Assembly: GCF_030548175.1 (NCBI RefSeq)
Contig: NZ_JAUORX010000008.1
Location: forward strand, 1 to 64,000
Length of the DNA stretch: 64,000 nucleotides
Direction of reading: 5' to 3'
Source of the DNA: Cognatishimia sp. 1_MG-2023
GTDB taxonomy: Bacteria > Pseudomonadota > Alphaproteobacteria > Rhodobacterales > Rhodobacteraceae
Shown here: piece after piece, positions 1-8,278 of the stretch
How the letters are laid out: each line of letters begins with the position of its first letter
How positions within the stretch are numbered: the first letter of the stretch is position 1
Made by a program: the position numbers and the translations under genes
The notes under the pieces: generated by a model
Database searches by the model: none
The model's input: only the letters and a program-made list of their open reading frames with translations
What the model was told of the DNA's origin: nothing

Positions 1-1016
1 CCTTTCGCGCCCTCTTGAACGGGTTTACCCATGTCGCCGAACAAGGCGCGGCTAAACATGTCAGTCCTTTTCGGCACGCGAGGTACGCGTGCTTCGTCAA
101 TGTATGTCGTTGGATTATCAACGCGCTTCAGTTTTTCAAACGGATGCGCGCCATCTTTGAATTGTCGCTTGGCATACGCAGGCTCATTTTGTTGCTTCGG
201 CAATTTTGCCAATGGCAAATCTGAAGCAAATTCAAAACTTGTTGTTACGGCTGCGACACCATAGCGCGATCCGATAAAAGGAGCTTCAAGCTCACTGCCT
301 TTAACCATTGCAACGCCTGCAGCAACGGCCAACCGATTCAAATCAACATCACTAGAGCTCGCTGTATGCGCCCGTGCGTCATGACCCAACAAGCGAAGGT
401 AGTTCGCAATAACAACTGCCGTTTCGGCGGCCAGCAACGAAGACCGATGCGCAGATGCATCTTTGATCCAGTCCGACCCAGGTTCATCTTTATTGGGCTC
501 GCGGGGGTGCTCATACAAAAAGACAAGAGCGTGTGTATGATTGGAAATGGTTGTGGGTGGTGCTTCCATCGACTCCTTGAGATCGGCCATGATCAGGTCG
601 ATCCCAGAAGCAAATGTTTTAGTCTGCCTGGTGCGCAAATCCTCGGCCAGACGATCAATATCTGGATTGCGAATTGGCGTTGGCAAGATTGCATTTGTCG
701 GCAATGCGCAGGCACCGACAATAGAAGCGTCCGCAAAGTACCCAAAGGCCTTTAGGTGATTGGCGCGTTCAACCAATTCAACTGGCGCATCAGCGACGGA
801 TTTATTGATCAAGCCATCGCGAATTGCATCCAACATCGCCTGATGGTCTCCCATCGCATTTACGATGGAATCCGGTTGGTTTGGTCGGTGATACGACAAA
901 GGTTCAAAGCTCGGGACTTTATCAAAGTCCACCGTTGCTGCGCGCGACAGTGTTTCCAACGGCAACCGGCCCATGTGAACTGGACGCCTCTTGTTCGAGC
1001 GTAATGCGATACCCAT
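1..1016 (-). CDS. Reductive dehalogenase-like protein, N-terminal part (runs off window edge)
   Basis: The reading frame is open from an ATG at 1016 to the left edge (338 codons) and an AAGGAA ribosome binding site precedes it. What is visible resembles the corrinoid-binding half of RdhA/QueG-type proteins. Near residues 193-217 is AAETAVVIANYLRLLG, followed by DVDLNRLAVAAGVA (about 222-235) and GSRYGVAAVTT with ASDLPLA (about 247-268), which fit the family pattern of an Ala-rich helix with YIRxLGY, then PLAxxAGLG and a YGxRVRxxxxxTDLPL-like segment. RPVHMGRLPLETL near the start also fits the aerobic catabolic group (BhbA of Comamonas, RdhA of Nitratireductor). The Fe-S and catalytic half lies outside the window. 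No Tat signal is seen, as expected of a cytoplasmic catabolic enzyme. It follows dctPQM by 17 bp, so the substrate (perhaps a halogenated aromatic acid) is probably imported by that TRAP system. Family assignment is by motif memory only. Confidence 0.62.
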   Translation of the reverse strand, partial: MGIALRSNKRRPVHMGRLPLETLSRAATVDFDKVPSFEPLSYHRPNQPDSIVNAMGDHQAMLDAIRDGLINKSVADAPVELVERANHLKAFGYFADASIVGACALPTNAILPTPIRNPDIDRLAEDLRTRQTKTFASGIDLIMADLKESMEAPPTTISNHTHALVFLYEHPREPNKDEPGSDWIKDASAHRSSLLAAETAVVIANYLRLLGHDARAHTASSSDVDLNRLAVAAGVAMVKGSELEAPFIGSRYGVAAVTTSFEFASDLPLAKLPKQQNEPAYAKRQFKDGAHPFEKLKRVDNPTTYIDEARVPRVPKRTDMFSRALFGDMGKPVQEGAK

Positions 1017-1033
1017 TAGAGTGAGTTCCTTAG

Positions 1034-2341
1034 TTAACTGCCAAACATTGTGTTTGGTAAAAACAGTGCGACGGCAGGGAAGACAAGCAGAATGACAAGT
1101 GTCAGGAACATCGCGATCCAAAACGGCCAGATGCCTCTGAAAATTGTCCCGATTGGGACGTCAGGCGCAACACCTTTGACGATAAAGACATTCATTCCAA
1201 CCGGAGGCGAAATCAATCCCATCTCTAAAGCAATCACAGCAAGGACACCAAAGAGGACCATGTCAACGCCAAGTGGCTCCAAAATTGGCTGAACCAGCGG
1301 AATAGTCAAAACCAACATGGCAAAGCCATCCAAGAACATTCCTAGCACGATGAAGAGCAATAGGAAGGCTATGACAACTTGTGAACCTGTTAAGCCAAGG
1401 TCAGCGACCCATGTCGACAAAGCATACGTTACACCGGTGAACCCAATGAACGTTTTGAAGACAAATGCGCCAAACAGGATCAGGTATACAGTACCTGTTG
1501 CCCGCAGAGTCTGACCAAACACGTCTTGCAGGTTATCTTTGGTTAGTTTGCGCCGATACAGCGTGACCATGAATGCTAAAAACGCGCCAATACCTGCAGC
1601 TTCTGTCGCCGAAAATACACCGGTGTAAATGCCACCAATCGTTAAAAAGATAATCCCAAGGATTGTGCTGGACTTCCAGAGCGCCAACCACTTTTCACGG
1701 GCTGTCATAACAGTATCATTCATAGGCGCTTTGGACGGATTAATGATGACCGAAATCCAAATCGCAGCGATGAACAATAGGGTTAGCAGTAGGCCTGGCA
1801 AAACGCCGGCCAAGAATAGTCGACCGATGCTTTCTTCTGTCAGAATTGCGTATACAACAAAGCCAGCGGATGGCGGGATCAGGATGCCTAATGTACCGCC
1901 CGCAGCGATAGCACCTGTCGCCAAACCATCATGGTATCCGAACCGCTTCATTTCTGGCAGCGACACGCGGCCCATCGTCATCGCAGAGGCTAAACTAGAC
2001 CCTGATAAAGCTGAAAAGCCTGCGCACCCCACAACAGCGGCAGATGCAAGACCACCTCTAAAACGGCCTAGCCATGCATAGGCAGCGCCATAAATCTCTC
2101 GGCTCATACCAGAAACACCAGCGAGATTACCCATCAAAACAAACAATGGAATGATGGTCAGCGGGTACGATGTTGCTTCTGCAAAGATTTCGCCGGCAAG
2201 TTTAGGCAGAGCCGCATTAGAACGGATGAAATAAATACCCACTGTTCCGACAAGAAGCATGGCCAATCCAACGGGCATGCGCAGATAGAGCAAAATCAGA
2301 AGGACAGCGAAACCGATGATCGCGATTGTTGCCAAGTCCAT
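1034..2341 (-). CDS. dctM: TRAP transporter large membrane subunit (DctM)
   Basis: Large permease subunit of a tripartite ATP-independent periplasmic transporter, 435 residues in this call. It is built almost entirely of hydrophobic membrane segments, starting with an N-terminal helix followed by RMPVGLAMLLVG, and contains the typical GxxxxLxGSSLASAMTMG and GGTLGILIPPS loops of the DctM family, plus ALEMGLISPPVGMNVFIVKG near the C-terminus. I take the ATG at 2341, with AAGGAAC upstream, rather than an upstream in-frame start at 2410 that would add a non-hydrophobic leader overlapping dctQ. It sits 2 bp after dctQ and 17 bp before the dehalogenase-like gene, so all four are one operon. It should import an organic acid using the sodium or proton gradient; the substrate is inferred from context only. 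Confidence 0.93.
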   Translation of the reverse strand: MDLATIAIIGFAVLLILLYLRMPVGLAMLLVGTVGIYFIRSNAALPKLAGEIFAEATSYPLTIIPLFVLMGNLAGVSGMSREIYGAAYAWLGRFRGGLASAAVVGCAGFSALSGSSLASAMTMGRVSLPEMKRFGYHDGLATGAIAAGGTLGILIPPSAGFVVYAILTEESIGRLFLAGVLPGLLLTLLFIAAIWISVIINPSKAPMNDTVMTAREKWLALWKSSTILGIIFLTIGGIYTGVFSATEAAGIGAFLAFMVTLYRRKLTKDNLQDVFGQTLRATGTVYLILFGAFVFKTFIGFTGVTYALSTWVADLGLTGSQVVIAFLLLFIVLGMFLDGFAMLVLTIPLVQPILEPLGVDMVLFGVLAVIALEMGLISPPVGMNVFIVKGVAPDVPIGTIFRGIWPFWIAMFLTLVILLVFPAVALFLPNTMFGS

Positions 2342-2343
2342 GG

Positions 2344-2850
2344 TCAGTTCCTTACTGGTTGAAGCGCTGCGATGAACCGCAAGCTGTAGTACACGGCCAT
2401 CAACGCGCAAGCGCCGGCCAGTATGTAATAAAACGGCTGATGCAGAATCCCGAGGTTCACAGTGATGTGCCCACAGTCAAACCCGCATCTGCCTTTCTTG
2501 ATTAATGCACGCACGGCAACGACGAGGATGCCGACAGATAGCGCGTGAACGAGCACATCAGCGATGCGAAGCACGCGGTCACCGAAGTGGCGCTCAATCA
2601 ATTCAATGGTGACGTGGGCTCCATAGATCCCACCATAGAAAATGGCGCAGGCCACAACCACCGAAGCCGTTAGGACAGACACATCCTGCAATCCGAAAAG
2701 TGCGTCATTCAGCACATAGCGCCAGAAAACGCCGACGACCGTCAAAAGCATCATAAAGGTTACGCCGAGGCTTCCTATGACACATGCGATTGTTCCAAGC
2801 TTACGGATGGTTGATCCTAGTGGAATCGAGGAAAGGTTGTGGCCTGACAT
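2344..2850 (-). CDS. dctQ: TRAP transporter small membrane subunit (DctQ)
   Basis: Four-helix small subunit of the TRAP transporter (about 168 residues). Hydrophobic segments are visible around TIACVIGSLGVTFMMLLTV, DVSVLTASVVVACAIFYGG, VLVHALSVGILVVAVRAL and PFYYILAGACALMAVYYSL; WRYVLN in the first periplasmic/cytoplasmic turn is typical of the family. The ATG at 2850 is preceded by GGGAGG seven bases upstream, which is stronger than the in-frame alternative at 2883. It lies 1 bp after dctP and 2 bp before dctM. It pairs with DctM and helps dock the substrate-binding protein. Function by family; substrate unknown. Confidence 0.9.
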   Translation of the reverse strand: MSGHNLSSIPLGSTIRKLGTIACVIGSLGVTFMMLLTVVGVFWRYVLNDALFGLQDVSVLTASVVVACAIFYGGIYGAHVTIELIERHFGDRVLRIADVLVHALSVGILVVAVRALIKKGRCGFDCGHITVNLGILHQPFYYILAGACALMAVYYSLRFIAALQPVRN

Positions 2851-2851
2851 A

Positions 2852-3835
2852 TTAACCTCCCTGCAACATGGTGATGACATCACCTACAGTTTTGTCGCCG
2901 GCCGGGTTCTTTTTCAGGTCAACCATGACTTCATCGATAACCGCCTGAATTTTGGCACGCTCAGCGTCTGGAAGATCAATGATTTCGAGGCCTGAAGCGG
3001 CGGCTTTATCGATGCCTTTTTGGCCGATAGACGCATAGGTCTGTGCCGCTTGCATCGACAAGTTGGAGTCCGCAACCCGGTCAATCGCCGCGCGATCTTC
3101 TTCGCTAAGGCTGTCATATGCGTCTTGGTTCATCAAAACAGCAAAGGTCGCTGGGCCACCTGGGAACCAGGTCGTGATATAGTCACCCGGCTCGTCCAGT
3201 TTAAAGGATAGGATGCCCGATGGATCGATCATAACACCATCAACAATCCCGTTTGCGAGACTTTGGTTGACCTCTGTCACCGGGAGCGCGATTGCTGAAA
3301 TCCCCAGCGCTTCGAGGAATGGAATAGCTGTTGGATCAGAAACTCGGATTTTCAGCCCTTGTGCGTCTTCAAGGCTACGCACCGCTTTACCACGCGTGAT
3401 CAAGACGGGTGGCGAATTAGTCCAGAACCCGATCATTTTGCCTTTGTATTCCGCTTCGATCTCATCACGCGAAGCCCGAATGGCCTCGGTGCATGCTGCT
3501 GCGGATTCACAAACGCCTGGAAGGCTTAAAACAGCTGATTTCTGGAACAAGCGATGTGAGAAGCTTGGCAGCATAAAGACAATGTCCGCCACGCCATCAA
3601 GCATGATGGAGTATTGATTTGGTGGGCTCGCATTTAAGGCCCCACCTGGAAAGTGTTGAACGGTAACGTTACCACCTGTTTCTGCTTCAATCATCTCACC
3701 CATTGGCGTGAGGAACGCTTTGTTCATCGGGTGATTTGGCCCCATGAAGTATGCGAGTGATAGATTTTCAGCGTACGACGCGGATGCGACCAGCATGGCG
3801 ACTGTCGTTGCAACGCCCTTTGCAAAAGTTTTCAT
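2852..3835 (-). CDS. dctP: TRAP transporter periplasmic substrate-binding protein (DctP family)
   Basis: Extracytoplasmic solute receptor of 327 residues with a clear signal peptide (MKTFAKGVATTVAMLVASAS ending at an AxA site, then YAENLSL). The body has DctP-family signatures: FPGGAL, a conserved region IMLDGVADIVFMLPSF, and GLKIRVSDPTAIPFLEALG, which carries the family's substrate-binding arginine in the LKIRV motif. The ATG at 3835 is preceded by GGGAGA; the longer frame to 3862 would hide the signal peptide. First gene of dctPQM plus the dehalogenase-like gene, divergent from a MarR regulator. In the described bhb cluster of Comamonas a TRAP-type binding protein accompanies a reductive dehalogenase, so a halogenated aromatic acid is a reasonable guess, but no substrate can be read from the sequence. 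Confidence 0.92.
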   Translation of the reverse strand: MKTFAKGVATTVAMLVASASYAENLSLAYFMGPNHPMNKAFLTPMGEMIEAETGGNVTVQHFPGGALNASPPNQYSIMLDGVADIVFMLPSFSHRLFQKSAVLSLPGVCESAAACTEAIRASRDEIEAEYKGKMIGFWTNSPPVLITRGKAVRSLEDAQGLKIRVSDPTAIPFLEALGISAIALPVTEVNQSLANGIVDGVMIDPSGILSFKLDEPGDYITTWFPGGPATFAVLMNQDAYDSLSEEDRAAIDRVADSNLSMQAAQTYASIGQKGIDKAAASGLEIIDLPDAERAKIQAVIDEVMVDLKKNPAGDKTVGDVITMLQGG

Positions 3836-4066
3836 TATTTTGTCTCCCTGTTTGTTGCTCAACTATGGCTAGCGTCTTCTCACTCACCACATGATTAACA
3901 CTGCTAACTATTTCAATTGCAACTGATTGCGTCAAGAAATTATTTACAAGCGCAACTATAAGCATGTAATGTAAATTCAACTCACCCGTCTTGAGAAAGA
4001 AAATTCAATTTATTTCAATGACTTGAAAATAGATTAACGGAAGCAACAGAAACTGGAAAACAGACC
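3836..4066. promoter_or_regulatory. Divergent promoter region between dctP and marR
   Basis: This 231-bp A+T-rich stretch separates the divergently transcribed TRAP/dehalogenase operon and the MarR gene, so it must carry both promoters. The heptamer CAACTAT occurs twice (3860-3866 and 3953-3959) and a related CAATTGCAACTGATTG lies between them. These are candidate MarR operator elements, but no long perfect inverted repeat is present. Confidence 0.4.
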
Positions 4067-4534
4067 ATGGCTGAGCTGAAAGAGCCAAAAACCGAATATG
4101 ATTTACGTTCTCGCTTGGGTTTTCGCCTGAGTCGCTTATCGAAAATCATCCAAGATAGGCTGGAGAAAAAGCTCGCCAAATACGGGCTTTCAAGGCTGCA
4201 ATGGTGCGTGCTGTCTGGGATTGGGTTGGAAGACATTACAACTCCGTCAGAAATCGCAGATCACGTTGGAATTACGCGGCAAGCAATTTCCCGGTTGCTT
4301 TTACAAATGCGCAAAAAGGGATGGATTGAACAGGAGTTCGATCCCAAAGATGGCCGATCTCGGCGCCTCGTCATAACTGAAAGCGGCCGCGCCCTCCTAG
4401 AGGCGTGCCACCCAATTGTTAACGAAAATCAAACCTACTTCACCAACAAGCTCAATGCCGAAGAGCTGCGTATGCTCGATATAACATTGTCCAAGTTGGT
4501 AGAAGGCGAGTCGACGAGAGTAGATAGCTACTAG
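4067..4534 (+). CDS. MarR family transcriptional regulator
   Basis: A 155-residue winged helix regulator. The segment GLSRLQWCVLSGIGLED, then PSEIADHVGITRQAISRLLL (recognition helix), then LQMRKKGWIEQEFDPKDGRS with the wing residues D-x-R-S-RR, is the standard MarR layout. The N-terminal and C-terminal helices would form the dimer interface. It is divergent from dctPQM-rdhA-like and is very likely the ligand-responsive repressor of that operon. A strong hairpin terminator (4576-4616) closes the gene. The identity of the ligand is not visible. Confidence 0.88.
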   Translation: MAELKEPKTEYDLRSRLGFRLSRLSKIIQDRLEKKLAKYGLSRLQWCVLSGIGLEDITTPSEIADHVGITRQAISRLLLQMRKKGWIEQEFDPKDGRSRRLVITESGRALLEACHPIVNENQTYFTNKLNAEELRMLDITLSKLVEGESTRVDSY

Positions 4535-4575
4535 CGTCTACCTGTCTGCTGGAAACGTCCTTCCCAGTTCGTTTC

Positions 4576-4616
4576 AAAGAAAGAAGGGGCGCCAAATGAG
4601 CGCCCCTTCTTTCTTT
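4576..4616. terminator. Bidirectional rho-independent terminator
   Basis: Perfect 17-bp inverted repeat (4576-4592 with 4600-4616) around a 7-base loop; the arms end in A-rich/T-rich tracts on both sides. It lies between marR (plus, ending 4534) and the aldehyde dehydrogenase (minus, ending 4630), so it can stop transcription from both. Confidence 0.92.
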
Positions 4617-4629
4617 TGCTGACAAACGT

Positions 4630-6042
4630 TTAGCTCATGATGACTTGAATATCAGTATAAGCCTTTAAGCCTTCGTCGCCGAATTCGACGCCAAGACCCG
4701 ATTTTTTCACACCGCCAAACGGGGCATTCGGCTGCAAAGCACCATGTTTATTAACCCACGCGGTCCCGCATTCCAGCTGCCCAGCCAGTGCACGTGCCTT
4801 TTCAACATCGCTGGACCACACAGAGCCACCTAGACCATTGTCACTGTCATTAGCCATTGCAATGATGTCGTCCTGATCAGTGTATTTCACAACGCCAATC
4901 GCCGGACCGAACTGCTCTTCACTGACAAGGGAGTCGTCATTACTCAGACCAGTGATAATTGTTGGAGGAAAAAACAGGCCTTCACCCGGTTCGCCACCAA
5001 GTTTCACATCTCCGCGGGATTTTGCATCTGCGACCAAACGGGAAACTTTGTCGAACTGCATCTGGTTTTGAATTGGGCCAAGCACGCTACTTTCGGCTAA
5101 TCCGTCACCAACTTTGATCGTTTTTGCAAAGGCCACCAAAGCGTCAACCACCTGATCATGCGCGTCTTCATGCACATAAAGCCGTTTAAGCGAACCACAA
5201 GTTTGGCCGTTATTGATAAAGATCCCCCAGAACAAACCAGGTGCAATCGCTTCGGCATCAACATCACCCAAAACAATACCAGCATCGTTCCCGCCTAATT
5301 CTAGCGTCAGACGTTTCATCGTAGATGCCGCGGACTCCATCACTTTTTCACCGGTGCCACAGGAACCTGTAAATACAATCTTACGAATACCTTCGTGCGC
5401 AGACATTGCACCGCCAATGTTCGAACCGCTGCTATCTGAACCTGTCACGCAGTTTACGACGCCTGCCGGAAGCACTTCGGACATCAACTCGATCATTCGC
5501 AATGTCGATAGTGGCGTATATGGCGAAGGCTTAATGACCACTGTGTTGCCAGAAAGAATGGCAGGAGCCACATGCCACATTGCGATCAAAAGCGGAAAGT
5601 TCCAGGGAGTAATAGACCCAACAACGCCGAGTGGCTTGCGATGCAATTCAACACGTCCTGCCTCATTGTCTTGGATCCCCTCAACAGGCAGCGACAGTTT
5701 GGAGGTAAAGCGTGCCCAAGCCACAACTTTCTCTACCTCCCAACGCGAGCCAATACCACCAAGCGGCTTACCCTGCTCTCGTGTCAAAATTTGCGCCAAT
5801 TCCTCAGCATTCTCTTCAAGCTTATCAGCTATAGCAATGCACGCAGCTTGGCGGTCCTTTTCAGAGGTTACGCTCCAAGCTTTAAACGCCGAATTGGCAG
5901 CAGCAACGGCGGCATCCAAATCCTCTGTTGATGCGTCAGGTGCCTGGCCAACGACCGCACCTGTTGACGGGTTAACAACATCAAAAGTTGAATCAACGGC
6001 ATAAGCCGCGTCACCGATGGTTAATGAAAATGCTTTCGACAC
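4630..6042 (-). CDS. NAD(P)-dependent aldehyde dehydrogenase
   Basis: A 470-residue member of the ALDH superfamily, close to the normal length. Visible signatures are PWNFPL (cofactor binding), VVIKPS, IVFTGSCGTGEKV (Rossmann glycines), LELGGND (general base glutamate) and GQTCGSLKRLYV with the catalytic cysteine at residue 282. The C-terminus has GALQPNAPFGGVKKSGLG, typical of the family. It oxidises an aldehyde to its acid in the cytoplasm. The substrate is not determinable from sequence; the AraC-type regulator directly upstream on the same strand suggests inducible control by an aldehyde or amine-derived compound, as FeaR controls a phenylacetaldehyde dehydrogenase in E. coli. Start at 6042 gives a normal N-terminus. 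Confidence 0.9.
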   Translation of the reverse strand: MSKAFSLTIGDAAYAVDSTFDVVNPSTGAVVGQAPDASTEDLDAAVAAANSAFKAWSVTSEKDRQAACIAIADKLEENAEELAQILTREQGKPLGGIGSRWEVEKVVAWARFTSKLSLPVEGIQDNEAGRVELHRKPLGVVGSITPWNFPLLIAMWHVAPAILSGNTVVIKPSPYTPLSTLRMIELMSEVLPAGVVNCVTGSDSSGSNIGGAMSAHEGIRKIVFTGSCGTGEKVMESAASTMKRLTLELGGNDAGIVLGDVDAEAIAPGLFWGIFINNGQTCGSLKRLYVHEDAHDQVVDALVAFAKTIKVGDGLAESSVLGPIQNQMQFDKVSRLVADAKSRGDVKLGGEPGEGLFFPPTIITGLSNDDSLVSEEQFGPAIGVVKYTDQDDIIAMANDSDNGLGGSVWSSDVEKARALAGQLECGTAWVNKHGALQPNAPFGGVKKSGLGVEFGDEGLKAYTDIQVIMS

Positions 6043-6144
6043 GGTTTCTGTCCTCTCAGGAATATCACCGCAAAATGCGGCCTTACATATCCCGGAAAGC
6101 TATCTAGCAATTCGCGGTACGGTCTTGGCAAAGCGCGCGCCAAT

Positions 6145-7125
6145 TCATTGCAAATCGCGCAAACTCTGATTCATTGCAGCCGTTGGAGAGAGATTAAACC
6201 GCGCTTTAAAGTGGCGGTGAAACGTACTCAAATCACTATATCCATTTGCAAAGGCAATCTGTGCAATTGTGTGGCCGTTCATTTCAGAAGCCATCAACAT
6301 TGAATGAGCCGCCTCTAATCTGAACTTTTGAAGTGTCGCATGTGGACTTTCGCCATAGGTTGCAAATGCCGCCTGTAATCGCCGTGGTGACGTCCCGATT
6401 ACTTCGGCAATTTTCTTTGTCGCCAGCTTTCGATCTCGGTAGTGTTGCCGAATAATGCCCATCGCCTGCGAAACCAAAGCTTGGTCGAGGTTTAAGCCAC
6501 TGGGCGCTTGTGTCCTTCGCTCTGCAAGATGCGCGCCAAACAACGAATAAAACGCATCCCCAAAAGGCGAGTAGTCTGGATCATCAGCCTTTTCGATTTT
6601 ACGTAGAATAGATCGCATAGCCAGCCCGGTTGAATCCGTTGCTGCGACCTTCAATCCACCGGCTAACATCGGGCCGAACCGTTGCGTCATGCTTTCACGT
6701 GGAAGGTGCAGAACGGAATGTTGCGCAGATTTTCCACCATTTTGAATGTCGCAAGGCCTGGCTGCATCTAACAGATATAAATCGCCAGCTACCAAGTTCG
6801 TCTCCGTACCGTTGTGTACGACACAGCTGTTACCGGATTTCTGCTCAATTAAAACGAACTGATCCAGACTATCACGCCGAATATCCTTGGGGCGCCGTTG
6901 AACCCCAAAAGAGTTATGGCCGATTTGTGCGAATCCAAACCCACCCGATTTACGCTTGCTGATCGCACCGGAAAACCGCGTCCCACTGTCAGCACGCCGC
7001 AAATAGAACTCACCACAAATACCCAGAATATCTTCCTGAAATCGGTCAAACATATGGTCCGCAGACACCCCTTGGGTATTGGTTGGTTTGGACGCTGATA
7101 AGGATATTGCTCGGGTTGCGTTCAT
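6145..7125 (-). CDS. AraC family transcriptional regulator
   Basis: About 326 residues. The C-terminal third holds the two AraC helix-turn-helix units: KLATKKIAEVIGTSPRRLQ and TIAQIAFANGYSDLSTFHRH followed by FKARFNLSP, the family's C-terminal signature. The N-terminal two thirds resembles the AraC-binding-like domain seen in FeaR-type activators (FGFAQIGHNSFGVQR, then GDLYLLDAARPCDI). I use the ATG at 7125; a TTG one codon upstream is also in frame. It lies upstream of, and in the same direction as, the aldehyde dehydrogenase, so it probably activates that gene. The effector is unknown. The region 7126-7264 separates it from the flagellar block. Confidence 0.88.
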   Translation of the reverse strand: MNATRAISLSASKPTNTQGVSADHMFDRFQEDILGICGEFYLRRADSGTRFSGAISKRKSGGFGFAQIGHNSFGVQRRPKDIRRDSLDQFVLIEQKSGNSCVVHNGTETNLVAGDLYLLDAARPCDIQNGGKSAQHSVLHLPRESMTQRFGPMLAGGLKVAATDSTGLAMRSILRKIEKADDPDYSPFGDAFYSLFGAHLAERRTQAPSGLNLDQALVSQAMGIIRQHYRDRKLATKKIAEVIGTSPRRLQAAFATYGESPHATLQKFRLEAAHSMLMASEMNGHTIAQIAFANGYSDLSTFHRHFKARFNLSPTAAMNQSLRDLQ

Positions 7126-7264
7126 CAAATTTCACAGGTTGCTAGGCACACACATGTAGCAGTTAGTAATATTGATTTCAAATGAAACTAATTTTACTCA
7201 AGTGAATTAGGCCACCGCATACGCGATGACCCCCGCAACAATCGGAAATTCTGCCGTCATTTTA

Positions 7265-7921
7265 TTAGTTTAGGCGAATACCATTCAAATCTTGGTCGCC
7301 TGGTAACTGGCTGCGCTCAAGAATGATCTTGGAAACAGCGCGTGCGCGCACAGGACTCATCTTCGCCATGATCGGGGCGGCGGTTCGTGGATTCATAGTG
7401 CCCAAAACCATAATAGTAACCTCAATATCTAGGTCATCAATGATCCCGGCCGCCTCTGCAGGCTTCATGTTTTTATAGAAGCTGATCAAGCGTTCCAAAT
7501 CGGCTGTTTGCTGTGCTTCGACTTTTCCCAAAAGAGTTTCGATAGAATCCTTAAGCTCTGTCAAAGCAGCCTTTTCAAGCCCAAGTTTCTCACGTGCCAA
7601 TGCCAATTCGGATTCACGAACATCCAGCATCTTTCGTTGATCCGCGATCAAGTCGCGCTCCAAGGATAGTGACCGTAAAACTTCTTCTGGCGTTTCACAC
7701 ATCGCAGGCTCGCTACCCAATCCAGCAACCACTGGCGGTGGCAAATCTTCCTCTTCTTCAGGAACTTCTTCTTCGGCGCTCGCTGCAGCCAGAATAATGG
7801 CTGTGTCCGGCTGCGGCGCGTCAAATGCATTGGGCAAATCTGGGAAGGAAACGGCTGCCTTTGCAAAAGCAGTGATCACCAAACCACCAATAAGAACCTT
7901 GCCGAGAAGAAATTTTGCCAT
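7265..7921 (-). CDS. motE: MotE-like flagellar motor chaperone
   Basis: A 218-residue secreted or membrane-anchored protein: hydrophobic N-terminus (LLGKVLIGGLVITAFAKAAV), an acidic proline-rich linker, a coiled coil (about residues 85-140), then an MgtE-N/FliG-like C-terminal segment, FYKNMKPAEAAGIIDDLD and VLGTMNPRTAAPIMAKM. This layout matches MotE, which in Sinorhizobium and relatives acts in the periplasm as a folding chaperone for the motor protein MotC. It ends the minus-strand run fliL-fliM-DUF6468-motE, and is 3 bp from the DUF6468-like gene. Family assignment is by layout; MotC itself is not in the window. Confidence 0.75.
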   Translation of the reverse strand: MAKFLLGKVLIGGLVITAFAKAAVSFPDLPNAFDAPQPDTAIILAAASAEEEVPEEEEDLPPPVVAGLGSEPAMCETPEEVLRSLSLERDLIADQRKMLDVRESELALAREKLGLEKAALTELKDSIETLLGKVEAQQTADLERLISFYKNMKPAEAAGIIDDLDIEVTIMVLGTMNPRTAAPIMAKMSPVRARAVSKIILERSQLPGDQDLNGIRLN

Positions 7922-7924
7922 GAA

Positions 7925-8278
7925 TCAGGCCCTTTTTTCCGAACGAGATGTTTCAAAGAAACGCCGCACCAGGTCTTGTTTGTTACGGACTACCTGAACG
8001 CCAGGGATCTTATGGCCAGATTGGCGGCGCGTACTGAACATCGGCTCATCATCATCCTCAACCCTTGGTTCGGGCTGTGGAGGATCTTGCAGGTTCAACT
8101 TCAACTGGTGCACAGACTCTTCGGATTTATCGACCGCAGAGGAAAACTGCTCGACCAACGGCTCTAGCTGCTGGAGTGCTGCCATTAAGACCTGCACTTT
8201 GCGTGAAACATACCAGCCGTAGCCAATGCTTCCTGCGAGTAAGAGAATAATTACAATATCAGTAAGGGTCGCGGCCAT
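7925..8278 (-). CDS. DUF6468-like flagellar-operon membrane protein
   Basis: A 117-residue protein with one N-terminal transmembrane helix (LTDIVIILLLAGSIGYGWYV) and a charged, probably helical cytoplasmic tail. It overlaps the end of fliM by 20 bp and is followed by motE, the position where alphaproteobacterial flagellar operons often carry a DUF6468 protein. No catalytic motif is present and its role is unknown; translational coupling to fliM suggests a part in motor or export assembly. The family name is a recollection from gene context and length rather than a search. Confidence 0.6.
   Translation of the reverse strand: MAATLTDIVIILLLAGSIGYGWYVSRKVQVLMAALQQLEPLVEQFSSAVDKSEESVHQLKLNLQDPPQPEPRVEDDDEPMFSTRRQSGHKIPGVQVVRNKQDLVRRFFETSRSEKRA

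Noticed and set aside
5213-6004. Plus-strand open frame of 263 codons within the aldehyde dehydrogenase gene
   Set aside because: It is antisense to a clear ALDH gene with all catalytic motifs, has no ribosome binding site and an unlikely amino acid composition.
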